64,000 nt of DNA, taken from contig OY759274.1 in the NCBI GenBank assembly GCA_963662155.1, forward strand, positions 45,679,565 through 45,743,564. The letters are read 5' to 3'. Below, piece by piece: positions 1-13,295 of this stretch. This DNA is from Lamellibrachia columna (taxonomy: Eukaryota; Annelida; Polychaeta; Sabellida; Siboglinidae). Under the pieces are notes generated by a model. The model was not told the origin of the DNA, did no database searches, and was given only the letters and a program-made list of their open reading frames with translations. How positions within the stretch are numbered: the stretch's first letter is position 1; each line of letters begins with the position of its first letter. The position numbers and the translations under genes were made by a program.

Positions 1-50
1 GTGCTGACAGTGACACTGGTTGTAGTTACTGACACTGACACTGGTTATAG

Positions 51-3000
51 GTGCTGACCAAGGAGTACTATGGCCTCCAGATGAGTATGGAGAGACAGGT
101 CGGGGAGCTTGAGTCAACATTGACAGAATGCACACAGAAGTTGGAGTCGTACGAACGACTCGAGAATGAACTAGACGCTGTCATCATGCAGGCAGCTGAA
201 GGTTGGTGCTGTGAACATGTGTTATAGTGGAGGATGAGATTGTGTTTATTTGAGGAGGATGCTGATAGCAAAAAAAATTATAAAAGCATTGCCATTAACA
301 ATATAGGTGGCTCCTACTATAGCAACCATTTTTTTTCTTATTAGGAGTCTCCCATCCCATAATTAACATTGATTTCTTATTCTATACTGCTCAATGTATT
401 ATTTTCAGTTTATTATTTGTCACACTTTTGAATATTTGTATAATCAGGGTTACTGTGTGAATTATCTGTTTTCATTGGATAAACAAACTCTTCGTGATAG
501 CTAAAACTGTTTCAGTTGAGAATGAGGCTGATGCCGAGCGTGTTCTCTTCTCCTACGGCTACGGAGCTAACATACCAACAACCTCCAAGAGACGACTCAA
601 GCAGAGGTGTGTACACTGAACAAACATTCCCTAAACTTGTGTTTCAGTAAAATTGCCAGATATCAGTGGCATATCTAGGATGAAAGGAGGCCAAGGGAGG
701 CCAAGGGGGGGCCAAGGGGGGGCTGGCCTACTCAACCCATGCTACCATCTAGCGGCACAATGGAAAATATGGTTAAAAAAATCAGCCAAATGTGAGGGTC
801 ATGGCCCAATAGCTTCTCCCCTAAATATGCCCCTGCCAGATATATATCAGAGGCTCAAGTATATCTCGAATCCCTGTTGCCAATCAGTTCCCTTAACTTT
901 TACACCACTACTGCTTGAAACATGTCAGAGTTTGTTGCACTAGCGTTTTGAACCAGTCAGGAAAATTTGGTGCACAACATACATGTTTGGTGTGATCATT
1001 TCGTTTGACCATTCTGTGCCACTGGAAACACTGCAGTATCCCAGCTACAAGACTTGATTATGCCAATGATTGCTACTGAAGAAGGTACACTGGTACATTA
1101 TAGACCAAATGAGTTTTGCTGACTAGGATATACTAATGTATAACAGCAGTTAAGGTTTTGAGTGTGATGGATGTAGATGGTATGTTTAGTCTGATGGATA
1201 CACAGACACTTGTGAGATCAATTGTTCATACAGTTATTGAATGACAAGACAATAGATTATGGCCACTATATGACAAGGTAACATGTCTGGTTTATGTCTC
1301 ATAGCAAAATATCCAGAGGTAAAAATAAGTTCTTGATTCAGTGTGTGATGTAAGATGTGGCACGTGATGTGTTGTGCCATATGACTCGTGTGTGTGTAGT
1401 GGCACGTGATGTGTTGTGCCATATGACTCGTGTGTGTGTGTAGTTAGAAATGTGTTGTATGTGACAGTGTGGACCTGGCACGGCGTGTGTTGCAATTGGA
1501 GCGAGCCAACACGTCTCTACGGAAAGAGGTGGAGCGTGAACGCGCACAGCTGAAGGAATACTCTGACAAGGTGATACACAGTTAAAGTAACCTGGCCATT
1601 TAACGCTTTTAGTTCTACCTTCACAGCGAATGCTTGGCTCTACTCTTAAAATAATGATCAGAATGATCATATAGTCCTACATTTCAAATGTTGATACAGA
1701 AGTTAATACAAAAACATAACAGATTGATTTAAGAATAGATGCAGAGCAGTCAATATCTCTGAAGTGTTACTGCTTTCAATTTTATGAAAGGTCAATGTAA
1801 ATGTAATAAAGCTGTACCAAAGATAGACAGTCATTCTGCTTGTGTAATCCATGTTTCATAGTACAACAGAAATGTGCAGCTAATTATCTGGTGTATGTGT
1901 ATTGTATATGTATTGTATGTGTATTGTATGTGTATTGTATATGTATTGTATGTGTATTGTATGTGTATTGTATGTGTGTTGCATGTGTGTTGCATGTGTG
2001 TTGCATGTGTGTTGAATGTGTGTTGCATGTGTATTGCATGTGTACTGCATGTGTACTGCATGTGTACTGCATGTGTACTGCATGTGTGTTGCATGTGTGT
2101 TGCATGTGTGTTGCATGTGTGTTGCCTGTGTACTGCATGTGTACTGCATGTGTACTGCATGTGTATTGCATGTGTATTGTATATGTATTGTATGCGATTT
2201 GTGATTTAATCATAAGCATTTGCATAGTATTCATTTGATTTTTCAAATGCGCATTTCAAATGTGAACAATATTAACATGATCCATTAAAATTTAATGAAC
2301 TCACATACACCTAAGTTATGTTAACTTCAATTAATGAATGAAGCCGAAAATTACAATTGAATTAGTAATTAGTAATAATATTATATGAAACAGGCGTGTT
2401 GAAGAAAGGGCAAGAAGGAAGTGTATTACTTATAATATTTGCCCTATTGCAGTACATATGATAAGTCATAATAATAATATATACAGTAGCATGGATGAGG
2501 TACAGTATCAGTTAAGTATATATGTATGACTAGCATAATGAGAGTGTTTTAACTAGATATTTATTCTAACCTGCCAATAGAAGATACATGAAAATAATTC
2601 AACAATGCATTTGTAAGTGCACAGGTCCAAATTAAAATCAGTTTAGCAAGTGTGGGCACATATGCATAATTTCAGACATTTGCATTTGAAACATCGGCTT
2701 ACATCTGAACCCATCTGATGACAACATACAAAGTGACGTAGAGAGATCCATGTGACTGTTTCAGTTGAAGTCGAGTGATGATTTGCTGTCCCAGTCGCAA
2801 CAGCCGTACCATTACCTCGTGCAGACCATAAGAGGCAAAGACGAACAGTTACGCAGAGAGAAGTCTTGCACCGAGTCGCTCGAGAACAAACTGCAGTGTC
2901 TGCATGAGGAGTTCAACGGCCTGACTCGGGCCAAGAACATGATGGCTGCCGACCTTGAAAGACTCCTTGGGCACTCAGAGGTCAGTGGCACTCGTCATAG

Positions 3001-6000
3001 AGTGATACTTGGTCATGAAACATGGGGCCAGCATATTACCCAGAATGGACATGGAATGGCGAATAACATTCAGTGGATGTTCTGTATGATGATGTTACTG
3101 GCATATTTAGATAGATAATGGTATTATGAAACTTTTCACCAAATGAGAAGCAATTATATAGATTGGGCATGTCTACATAACTGCTGGGGGACAGTGGCTG
3201 GTTGTAATGTTTTGCGTATTCATCCTGTAATTGCTAGTTGGAAACTGGTCAATAAGTACTGGTTGACTAACCAATACGTGGCCACCAATCACCGTTACAT
3301 GCCCATTTCATGTAATATACTGGACTTGAAACAAGTTCATACATCTGATGCTGGTTGCTAACTCCAGAAAATGTTTTGGTTTTAAGAATGACTCCCTCAT
3401 ATTTATTCTTATTGTCATATCCAGGTGACCATAAGTCGATAAGGGATTATATAAAAACCCATGACCTGCTGGTTACAAGTTCAGCACCATTGAGGAACAT
3501 CGCCAGTACATCATGTCAGATGCACCATCTTGATATATTGTCTGCTGTGATCATGCAGAACAGCATACCAGTCACGAGACTTCACCATGAAACATCCAAT
3601 AAAATGCTCTCCATATTAGATCCATTCTTGTGGATCAGTGTTTGCAGTGACCACTTCTAGATGACTAGTGACCACTTCTAGATGACTAGTGACCACTTCT
3701 AGATGACCAGTGACCACTTCTAGATTACTAGTGACCACTTCTAGATGACTAGTGACCACTTCTAGATGACTAGTGACCACTTCTAGATGACTAGTACTAA
3801 TATAGAATTGGAACTTGCTCCTGTTTGTTTTGTATCTTATTATTTATTTATAATACGACGACTGATAAAACTACTGGTGCTACTAAAGGCGTGCTGTTGA
3901 ATGTATCTTAACATGTGTTTCTGTTCTAACAACAGTGTATATGTTCTCGTGCAGGAATTGGCCCACATGAAAGATGCTGTGAGAAAACTGGGCACAGTGC
4001 CGAAGACCAACAACAAGCGAGCATCTGCACTTCAGACCAAAGCTCTGATAGAGTCAATGTTGAGCAAGAAAGGTTCCTATGGCCAGAAGACTGTGCACAT
4101 CCAGACGGCTCGTGACGTCCCAACCAAGATGATGCCTGAGAGTGGAGACACAGCACACTCCATGCCAGCTCCCACAGTGTTTGTAAGTACACATAGCATG
4201 TCATTGTCTGTTTGTATGTACACATAGCATGTCATTGTCTGTTTGTAAGTACACATAGCATGTCATTGTTCTGTTTGTAAGTACACATAGCATGTCATTG
4301 TCTGTTTGTAAGTACACATAGCATGTCATTGTCTGTTTGTAAGTACACATAGCATGTCATTGTCTGTTTGTAAGTACATATAGCATGTCATTGTTCTGTT
4401 TGTAAGTACACATAGCATGGCATTGTCTGTTTGTAAGTACATATAGCATGTCATTGTCTGTTTTGTAAGTACATATAGCATGTCATTGGCTGTTTGTAAG
4501 TACACATAGCATGGCATTGTCTGTTTGTAAGTACACATAGCATGGCATTGTCTGTTTGTAAGTACACATAGCATGTCATTGTCTGTTTGTAAGTACACAT
4601 AGCATGTCATTGTCTGTTTGTAAGTACACATAGCATGGCATTGTTCTGTTTGTATGTACACATAGCATGGCATTGTTCTGTTTGTAAGTACACATAGCAT
4701 GTCATTGTTCTGTTTGTAAGTACACATAGCATGTCATTGTCTGTTTGTAAGTACACATAGCATGTCATTGTCTGTTTGTAAGTACACATAGCATGTCATT
4801 GTCTGTTTGTAAGTACATATAGCATGTCATTGTTTTGTTTGTAAGTACACATAGCATGGCATTGTCTGTTTGTAAGTACATATAGCATGTCATTGTCTGT
4901 TTTGTAAGTACATATAGCATGTCATTGTCTGTTTGTAAGTACACATAGCATGGCATTGTCTGTTTGTAAGTACACATAGCATGGCATTGTCTGTTTGTAA
5001 GTACACATAGCATGTCATTGTCTGTTTGTAAGTACACATAGCATGTCATTGTCTGTTTGTAAGTACACATAGCATGGCATTGTTCTGTTTGTATGTACAC
5101 ATAGCATGGCATTGTTCTGTTTGTAAGTACACATAGCATGGCATTGTCTGTTTGTAAGTACACATAGCATGGCATTGTACTGTTTGTATGTACACATAAC
5201 ATGGCATTGTTCTGCTTGTAAGTACACATAGCATATCATTGTCTGTTTGTAAGTACACATAGCATGTCATTGTCTGTTTGTAAGTACACATAGCATGTCA
5301 TTGTTCTGTTTGTATGTACACATAGCATGGCATAGTTCTGTTTGTAAGTACACATAGCATGTCATTGTCTGTTTGTAAGTACGCATAGCATGGCATTGTT
5401 CTGTTTGTATGTACACATAGCATGGCATTGTTCTGCTTGTAAGTACACATAGCATGTCATTGTCTGTTTTTAAGTACACATAGCATGTCATTGTCTGTTT
5501 GTAAGTACACATAGCATGTCATTGTCTGTTTGTAAGTACACATAGCATGTCATTGTTCTGTTTGTATGTACACATAGCATGTCATTGTCTGTTTGTAAGT
5601 ACACATAGCATGTCATTGTCTGTTTGTAAGTACATATAGCATGTCATTGTTCTGTTTGTAAGTACACAGCATGGCATTGTCTGTTTGTAAGTACACATAG
5701 CATGTCATTGTTTTGTTTGTAAGTACACATAGCATGGCATTGTACTGTTTGTATGTACACATAACATGGCATTGTTCTGCTTGTAAGTACACATAGCATA
5801 TCATTGTCTGTTTGTAAGTACACATAGCATGTCATTGTCTGTTTGTAAGTACACATAGCATGTCATTGTTCTGTTTGTATGTACACATAGCATGGCATTG
5901 TTCTGTTTGTAAGTACACATAGCATGTCATTGTCTGTTTGTAAGTACGCATAGCATGGCATTGTTCTGTTTGTATGTACACATAGCATGGCATTGTTCTG

Positions 6001-8921
6001 CTTGTAAGTACACATAGCATGTCATTGTCTGTTTTTAAGTACACATAGCATGTCATTGTCTGTTTGTAAGTACACATAGCATGTCATTTTCTGTTTGTAA
6101 GTACACATAGCATGTCATTGTTCTGTTTGTATGTACACATATCATGTCATTGTCTGTTTGTAAGTACACATAGCATGGCATTGTTCTGTTTGTAAGTACA
6201 CATAGCATGGCATTGTTCTGTTTGTAAGTACACATAGCATGGCATTGTTCTGTTTGTAAGTACACATAGCATGTCATTCACTGTTTGTATGTACACATAG
6301 CATGGCATTGTCTGTTTGTAAGTACACATAGCATGTCATTCACTGTTTGTATGTACACATAGCATGTCATTGTCTGTTTGTAAGTACACATAGCATGGCA
6401 TTGTTCTGTTTGTAAGTACACATAGCATGGCATTGTCTGTTTGTATGTACACATAGCATGGCATTGTTCTGCTTGTAAGTACACATAGTATGTCATTGTC
6501 TGTTTGTAAGTACACATAGTATGTCATTGTCTGTTTGTATGTGCACATAGTATGTCATTGTCTGTTTGTAAGTACACATAGCATGTCATTGTCTGTTTGT
6601 AAGTACATATAGCATGTCATTGTCTGTTTGTATGTACACATAGCATGGCATTGTTCTGCTTGTAAGTACACATAGCATGTCATTGTCTGTTTGTAAGTAC
6701 ACATAGCATGGCATTGTCTGTTTGTATGTACACATAGCATGGCATTGTTCTGCTTGTAAGTACACATAGTATGTCATTGTCTGTTTGTAAGTACACATAG
6801 CATGTCATTGTCTGTTTGTATGTACACATAGTATGTCATTGTCTGTTTGTAAGTACACATAGCATGTCATTGTCTGTTTGTAAGTACACATAGTATGTCA
6901 TTGTCTGTTTGTATGTACACATAGCATGGCATTGTTCTGCTTGTAAGTACACATAGCATGTCATTGTCTGTTTGTAAGTACACATAGCATGGCATTGTCT
7001 GTTTGTATGTACACATAGCATGGCATTGTTCTGCTTGTAAGTACACATAGCATGTCATTGTCTGTTTGTAAGTACACATAGTATGTCATTGTCTGTTTGT
7101 ATGTACACATAGCATGGCATTGTTCTGTTTGTAAGTACACAGCATGTCATTGTCTGTTTGTAAGTACACATAGTATGTCATTGTCTGTCTGTATGTACAC
7201 AGCATGGCATTGTTCTGTTTGTATGTACACATCATGGCATTGTTCTGCTTGTAAGTACACATAGCATGTCATTGTCTGTTTGTAAGTACACATAGTATGT
7301 CATTGTCTGTTTGTATGTACACATAGCATGGCATTGTTCTGCTTGTAAGTACACATAGCATGTCATTGTCTGTTTGTAAGTACACATAGTATGTCATTGT
7401 CTGTTTGTATGTACACATAGCATGGCATTGTTCTGCTTGTAAGTACACATAGCATGTCATTGTCTGTTTGTAAGTACACATAGTATGTCATTGTCTGTTT
7501 GTATGTACACATAGCATGTTATTGTTCTGTTTGTAAGTACACATAGCATGGCATTGTTCTGTTTGTAAGTACACATAGCATGGCATTGTCTGTTTGTAAG
7601 GACACATATAATAACATTGTATGTTTGTAAGTACACATAGCATGTCAATGTCTGTTTGTAAGTACATATAGTATGTCATTGTCTGTTTGTATGTACACAT
7701 AGCATGGCATTGTTCTGTTTGTAAGTACACAGCATGGCATTGTCTGTTTGTATGTACACATAGTATGTCATTGTCTGTTTGTATGTACACATAGCATGGC
7801 ATTGTCTGTTTGTAAGTACACAGTATGGCATTGTCTGTTTGTAAGTACACATAGCATGGCATTGTCTGTTTGTAAGTACACAGTATGGCATTGTCTGTTA
7901 GGCAGTTACCCTGGTCTTCGACATAGATGCCAACTCTTACAGTTTACACATACTGCACTTAATAAGCCTACAGTTTGCTTGAATAAAAATGGGGCCATGG
8001 AAAAATTTCAAAGCATCTGTTCTTATAAGCGTACACCAAAATTTTTTTCTCTGGACAACAAGGTAACTGTTTAACCCTAGTGGTGTCATTTAGTGAATAG
8101 TATAGAACAACTGGACAGTGGTGCCACCTGTTTTACACCACATGGCGACACTTTTCAGTTGTTTCACACTAGTCAAATTACAATAATTATGGATCCTGCT
8201 GAATAAAAAATGGGATGTACGCTAATTAGGACATGTACACTTAATAGGTGGAATACGGTAACTTTCATGGATTTTCTTAAATTTTATGGGTGTAGGAGAC
8301 ATTCCTTCAGGCATTTTTGTATTACAGCGTATGGCCCATGTTTGTCAAATGGCAGCAAGTAACAGATCATCTGTTCAAAACACGAAGAGCGAGTTTAGAG
8401 AATATTTTAGCTGTGCGCAGTCAGCTGCCTCAGTCTTGTAAGATGCAATCAATATATTCCAGTTTGCATGGCGAGGTCCTTTCAAGCATGTGTGGCAATA
8501 TAGCGAATGTAGATAATGTTATGGGTTTGTTTGTGATCTGACATACTTCTGGTACCAGTCTTACAGGTGTGCTCCACTCAGGGTTGACACATATGCATCT
8601 ATGTGTATATTACAACTGACTGTGTCATCTGCATATGTAAGAGTGGCCCTGGTTTACTACATATGTCACATTTACCTCGATCACCTGTGTAGATGTCAAA
8701 TTTAGATTTGTTATGTTCCTGTATGTCAAAGTAGGTTTAGTCATATTTAGTCATTGACTGTACGTCATATATTCTTATTCTTTCAGATGCTAAATGTTTT
8801 TATTATGTAATTGTTTCTTTTGTAGACGGCCCCTGAACACGCAGACTGGTATAAACAACTGAAACAAAAACATCAAAGAAGAGTGAAGAATACAGACCTG
8901 CATCCGAGTATGTCAACGTGA
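51..8921 (+). CDS. PIBF1: PIBF1 (CEP90) 3' part, last six coding exons
   Basis: These are the C-terminal exons of progesterone-induced-blocking factor 1/CEP90, a coiled-coil protein of centriolar satellites and distal centrioles needed for ciliogenesis (known of the family). Exons: 51-201, 516-606, 1468-1570, 2765-2980, 3955-4182, 8826-8921, with stop TGA at 8919-8921. All are bounded by AG/GT and the phases agree, giving 294 residues. Seen in the protein: [10 protein letters not shown], then [32 protein letters not shown], and a C-terminal PTVF followed by a basic tail. These follow the vertebrate PIBF1 C-terminus in order. Most of it is heptad-like, charged and Leu-rich. The N-terminal exons lie left of the window. 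The last intron (4183-8825) is mostly a 31-bp minisatellite that starts on the splice donor. Exon boundaries are inferred by eye; the family call is very secure. Confidence 0.93.
1357..1442. repeat. Tandem duplication, ~41-bp unit x2
   Basis: A unit starting GTGGCACGTGATGTGTTGTG and ending in a short (GT) run occurs twice in tandem. It lies in the PIBF1 intron just before the acceptor at 1467. Confidence 0.85.
1892..2205. repeat. 11-bp minisatellite (TGTGTATTGTA type)
   Basis: About 28 tandem units of an 11-bp motif. Variant blocks run in order: TGTGTATTGTA, TGTGTGTTGCA, TGTGTACTGCA, then back again. All six frames stay open because of the base composition, so the ORFs here are repeat artefacts. 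It is intronic to PIBF1. Confidence 0.9.
3645..3800. repeat. 21-bp minisatellite, ~7 units
   Basis: The unit GACCACTTCTAGATGACTAGT repeats about seven times with one or two substitutions. It lies in the PIBF1 intron between 2981 and 3954. Confidence 0.9.
4178..7898. repeat. 31-bp minisatellite built on the PIBF1 splice donor
   Basis: About 120 near-perfect tandem units of 31-32 bp. The unit runs GTTTGTAAGTACACATAGCA and then TGTCATTGTCT. Variants carry GTATGT, TGTTCT, CATGGC or short deletions. The first unit overlaps the last exon bases and the genuine 5' splice site (exon ends at 4182, GTAAGT at 4183). The unit thus carries a strong U1-type donor motif throughout. Higher-order blocks of several units recur, for example the stretch near 5200-5500 again near 5740-6060. 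There are no unique spacers, so it is not CRISPR-like. The many minus-strand MCTYKQ-type ORFs are translations of the repeat, not proteins. Confidence 0.95.
7899..8825 (+). other. Rest of the last PIBF1 intron
   Basis: This non-repetitive intron DNA leads to the acceptor at 8824-8825. Short ORFs occur (for example 8317-8541) but lack splice logic or any recognisable family, and I do not call a gene. Confidence 0.5.
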
Positions 8922-9344
8922 TACCACAGCAACGCTTACCAAACTGTCATATCTGCATGTGCTAGCCACCTGACAATTCAAATGAGGCAGTGGGATCAGG
9001 GACTACTAGCAACATGATATGGTGTGAACTTCATGAGAGATTATCTAACATAAAAGTCATGATTGCCAGGGGTTGGTGCCAGTGTACTTGATTGTATTGA
9101 ATTATGAACTGTTTATTACCTAACCATGTTTTTGTCAAATATAAATAACTTGTTGCAGTGCATTCTTCACACGATCCTGCAAATAACATTTGGTAATATT
9201 ATCCTAACAACAGAAATATTGTGCCCAAGAATGGTGAACTTCAAAGGGTGATGATTTTGTTGGTTTAAACCTTGTATATGATTCTTGTTGAACTTAGTCG
9301 TGTGTACATGTCATTTGACCTGTCGTTGTTTTATATACGTTTCA

Positions 9345-9350
9345 AATAAA
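9345..9350 (+). promoter_or_regulatory. Poly(A) signal of PIBF1
   Basis: An AATAAA hexamer lies about 425 bases after the PIBF1 stop codon, giving a 3' UTR of ordinary length. A LINE relic on the opposite strand starts just downstream, which fits the end of the transcription unit here. Confidence 0.6.
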
Positions 9351-9369
9351 GTTTCTGTATGTTTAACAG

Positions 9370-9990
9370 CATCAGAGTACTCACTCATGTCAGCCACTGG
9401 GGTCGAGGTCTGCTGGCTCCAACCATCTGTCTCCAGACATCTCTATCCCTCATTGCCGTTTCCAGCTCTCCCGGCTCTAGTCCCACATCTTCCATTACAC
9501 AGTCGATAAATGTTAAGGCTAGTCTGCCTTGGCTTGTTCTTCCATGGGCTAGTTGCCGCAGCCATTTCATCATTGCGTCTGTAGCAGTGCGCAATAAATC
9601 TCAGCCTCCTTTCTCATAGCTTGTCTGCAACTTTACTCATTCCACTACAGAGCTCTATGTTAGTCCAGTGTTGCTGCCAATGAATGGTGAATGCGGTATG
9701 CAGCATTCTTGTGTAACACAATTCGTATCCACAGAGGAGCCCAGACTCCACCGTTGTCATGGGTAGATGCTGCTGAATTTTGCATGGGAATGCAGACTTT
9801 ATATCTTCCAAAATGGGTTGAGTACCTTTCTGTTCTTGATGTTTTTGACTTTAGCGTTGACCCAGGAGGAACCAAGGTATTTGAAGTCATCCCAGGTAAA
9901 GATGTTGATGTTTTCAATATAGTTGTAAGCATTAGAGTAAGTCGTGATATGTTATTTATATTCTTGATAGACTTACATTGATGAATTCAT
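9370..9990 (-). mobile_element. Decayed LINE reverse-transcriptase relic
   Basis: Minus-strand translation in more than one frame gives the end of a LINE ORF2. One stretch resembles the post-catalytic strand (a degenerate WDDFKYLGS-like run near 9870-9900), then comes the C-terminal end DRDVWRQMVGASRPRPQWLT at 9385-9445. Frameshifts and stops break it. It is truncated at both ends and sits tail to tail with PIBF1. Confidence 0.6.
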
Positions 9991-10264
9991 TCCATGTGCC
10001 AATGTATAGACAACATGTTACACACTGTCATCCTATCATATAACCACGCTTAGACAATAGGTTTTCTGTTGATATCTTAAGTTAATAAATACTAAATGCG
10101 CACCCAGTCAGTTGGGGAGTCCCAGGATTACTTGCAGAAATGTTGCTGTTAAAAATAGTCTGAGTCAAAAGCCAGTATTGTGATAAAGCCAATATTGTGA
10201 GACAACCTGAACAGATTTGGCTTTCACCATTGGATCATGGCGGCAGCAAACGTTTTGTACTGCA
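9991..10264. other. Intergenic, nothing recognised
   Basis: AT-rich unique sequence between two LINE relics. I see no ORF, repeat or RNA gene in it. Confidence 0.4.
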
Positions 10265-10800
10265 ATCAAGTCAATTTTTATTCTCTAATACCATACAATG
10301 GTGTATGAGATAACTACAATATCCAGAGTACTTGCAAGTACTCAAAACATTTTAAAGTAATAAGAACAGTCAATGTTACTTAAACTTACCAATTATGATG
10401 TTGATCAATTTACAAATTCTTATTAGTTAATTTAAACTATGAATGTTAAACAACACAGAAAACTTGAAAGCATTAGCGTGATTAACAATATATCTAGTCG
10501 GAAATATATTTCTTTGGTCTCTTAAAGTGTCACATTGAAACAATAGATGAAATTCATCCCCAATCTCATTTTTATTACAAAAAGGTACAATACCTTTCAT
10601 TTCTATCAAAATTGAACCATCTGCCTGTTTCCATAGGCAACTTTGTGTTACCCAGTCTAAATTGAATAAAAATAAGTCTTAATCTCTCCGGTAACAAGGT
10701 TAAGTATGGTTCAAACTCGAACACTTCCTTAAATATTCTATTTGTAATACATTTGTCATTGTAAAATACATTTGATGACCATGTTTGAATATATCTTTGA
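10265..10800 (-). mobile_element. LINE 3' fragment (C-terminal Cys-rich end of ORF2)
   Basis: The minus strand encodes CNKNEIGDEFHLLFQC followed by a basic tail near 10427-10609. This Cys/His pattern is typical of the ORF2 C-terminus in CR1/L2-like LINEs of aquatic animals. Only the 3' end survives. Confidence 0.65.
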
Positions 10801-11085
10801 GCGTCAGGGCTTCCCTGGCAAATTACGTAACAGTGCTGCCTGGTTATTGAAGCGCATAATCACGTGGCTTCTGAAGCGTAAAACGTCACCCGCCATTAAC
10901 AGACAGTCTAGGGACCACGTGGCAACGTCTTAGAAGACCTTACACAAGTAGTATGAGCTCTATACGAAAGCGCTATCTACAGATACAATGAGAATGAGTA
11001 CGTTCATAATAGCAGTTGGTTGTTAGTAAATAGTTAATTATACTACTGTATATTTGATTAAGTTAAATCAATGTAATAATAGTTA
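10801..11085. other. Intergenic, nothing recognised
   Basis: A slightly GC-richer stretch with no convincing ORF. It could be the 5' part of the LINE that follows, but nothing in it shows this. Confidence 0.3.
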
Positions 11086-12120
11086 ATGGATGTAAAAAAA
11101 TATGTAAAAGCTGGATCAGTAATCAAATACACGAATGGGAAGCAAGTCACGGACAGGAAAGATGTGCTACATGTCTGGGGAGGGGATGAACGGCCGGGAT
11201 TATTTCAAGGAACTGCTAGTGCCAAACTAAGGGAAGACAGCGAACTAGAACTACTGAGTGCAGGAGAGGTAGTTGTGGAGTTACAGAAGATTGGAGATGC
11301 AGAAGTAGAGCGACCAGTGAATAAGATGAAGAAGGACCGAGCGACAGGTATTGACGAAGTGCGAGTGAAAATGCTCGTGATGGCTGAATGCGATTGTTAA
11401 ATACCTGCACGGGAGAGGGAAAGATCCCAGAGGAGTGGCGGACGGGGTTGATAGTCCTTGTATGGAAAAGAAAGCGAGACGTCTACGATCTTGAAAAATA
11501 CCGAGGTATTACCTTGCTGAGACATGTTGTGAAGGTGTTAGAGAGAATTCTGGATAAATGGATCAGGCGGATAGTGGAGTGTGAAATGGGAGAACACGGT
11601 TTCAGAAAAGGAAGAGTTGGCCATGACCACTTTGAGATGGGTGGGTGTCCCAGAGGTGGAGGTGGGGATGACGGAACGCATTTATGAAGAAACAAAGAGT
11701 TGAGTAGTGTGCGGGCCGGGAATATCGGAGGAATTCAAGGTGAACGTCGGTCTGAGACAGGGAGTGCTTTAAGGCCACTGTTGTTCATAGCAGTAGTGGA
11801 GGTGATCAGTAGGAAGGCGAGTACGAAGGGTATTCTCCGCAAGTCGCTACTCGCAGACAACCTGGCGGTAGTAGCGGACAGTAGGGTAGATCTTCAAGAA
11901 CGTTGGTAGTCATGGACTGAGAGTAAGTCTGGAGAAGACGGGGGTGTTTTGGGTTGGGTAGCAGAACAGAGATCTAGATACAAGACTGGAAAGGAACAAA
12001 CTGAAACAGCGAGACAGCTGGGTGGAGCGGTTTGCGGTGATTGCAACACGAAGAATGAAATTCGCCTGAGAATACAAGCTGGGGAGACTGCGTGGAAGAA
12101 AGTGGGGGGGGGTGCTGGGA
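11086..12120 (+). mobile_element. LINE reverse transcriptase, 5' half of a split copy
   Basis: Plus-strand RT fragments appear in shifting frames: KMKKDRATGIDEVRVKMLVM, GKIPEEWRTGLIVLVWKRK, EKYRGITLLRHVVKVLERIL, then SALRPLLFIAVVEVISRKAS and LLADNLAVVADS. The last stretch is the degenerate YADD catalytic box (ADD has become ADN). The GC-rich base use differs from the flanks. The same element resumes at about 13727, so a second LINE has split it. It is dead by frameshift and active-site loss. Confidence 0.8.
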
Positions 12121-13148
12121 GGCAGGTGTATTTTCTTCCTGTCTTGTTCGATGGCATTGAGAGATGATGACTTTGTTCTGTGCATGCCACTTACTTCTAT
12201 AAGCCGTCTAAGGTCTCACATTGAATCAAATTGTACGTCTACTGTATTACAATCAGCTTACAAAGAGTTTCATTCTACAGAGACTGTTCTTTTAAAAGTA
12301 CATAATGGATAGAGGTAGAGCAACAGCGCTTACCTGGCTTCATTTAACTGCTCCTTTTGATAGCATTCACCACCCATTAAGCGCTTGTCAATGTGGCGTG
12401 GCATATCTTGCACAGCCCTGAGCTGGTTTTCATCATACTTAACTGTTATATACCAGAATGAAGATAGTTAACTGCTTTTCAGCGGCACTACCCACTTCAT
12501 GTGGTGTTCCTCAGTGTTCTGTTCTTGAACCATTAATTTTTACTCTTTACAATACTCCAATCAGTTCAATTATTCAAACTCACAACTTGTATCACCACCT
12601 ATATGCAAATGATGCATAGATTTACCTTTCCTTGGCTACCCCGGATTGCCCTGTAAACCAACTTAGGGATTGTATTCCACTGGATGACTGACAGCAAATT
12701 AAAGTTAAATACAAATAAAACAGAGCTTCTTATTATTGGTACACAAAAGCAGCGTGGTAAACTTGATTGTTTTTTCCCGACACATATGCTAGGCAAGAGT
12801 TTCACTCAGCGTCTCAGAAGTCACATAATAGAAAAAAAATTGGTAGCATATTTCATAAACTTGTCGTTGCTGTTTTTATCACATTCGTGACCTTCGTCGT
12901 ATTCGCCGGTACATGTTTTTTTGCTGTCGCCAAAACAATTGCAACTGCTCTTATTAGCAGATGTCTTGACTATCACAATTCCCTTTATCATAATATTGTT
13001 CTCAAAGGTAGTTTCTCTCACTCAGTACCACTTCTTAAATCATTGCACTTGCTCCCTGTCCGATATTGCATTATTTTAAAGATCTGTGCAATTACCTATT
13101 AATCACTTTCATCCAAGCAACCGGCATATTTACACCCACTGCTCATTC

Positions 13149-13240
13149 CTGCAAGACAGCTCAGACAGCCCAGACAGCTCAGACAGCCCAGACAGCCCAG
13201 ACAGCTCAGACAGCTCAGACAGCCCAGACAGCTCCGATCA
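13149..13240. repeat. 9-bp array inside the LINE
   Basis: About ten units of CAGACAGCT/CAGACAGCC lie in the LINE ORF where related elements encode a single short Arg-Gln-Pro/Leu stretch. The unit length of nine keeps frame. Confidence 0.85.
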
Positions 13241-13295
13241 TCTAATTCGTATTTACGTTTTGTTCCCAGTGTTAAAAGCTTTTTCAATTGCAACA

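Noticed and set aside
653..943. 96-codon ORF in a PIBF1 intron
   Set aside because: Low-complexity G-rich start and no family or splice signal; more likely part of a decayed dispersed repeat.
1831..2246. Cys-rich and QHTCNT-rich ORFs on both strands
   Set aside because: They arise from the 11-bp intronic array of PIBF1.
4326..7891. Many minus-strand ORFs rich in MCTYKQ and YVYLQT repeats
   Set aside because: They are translations of the 31-bp array, which stays open because of its composition; units shift frame and no start, splice or family signal exists.
4178..7898. CRISPR array
   Set aside because: Units are contiguous with no unique spacers, and the host is an animal genome.
8317..8541. 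74-codon ORF as an extra PIBF1 exon
   Set aside because: No proper acceptor/donor pair in phase, and exons 5 and 6 already join in frame to the expected C-terminus.
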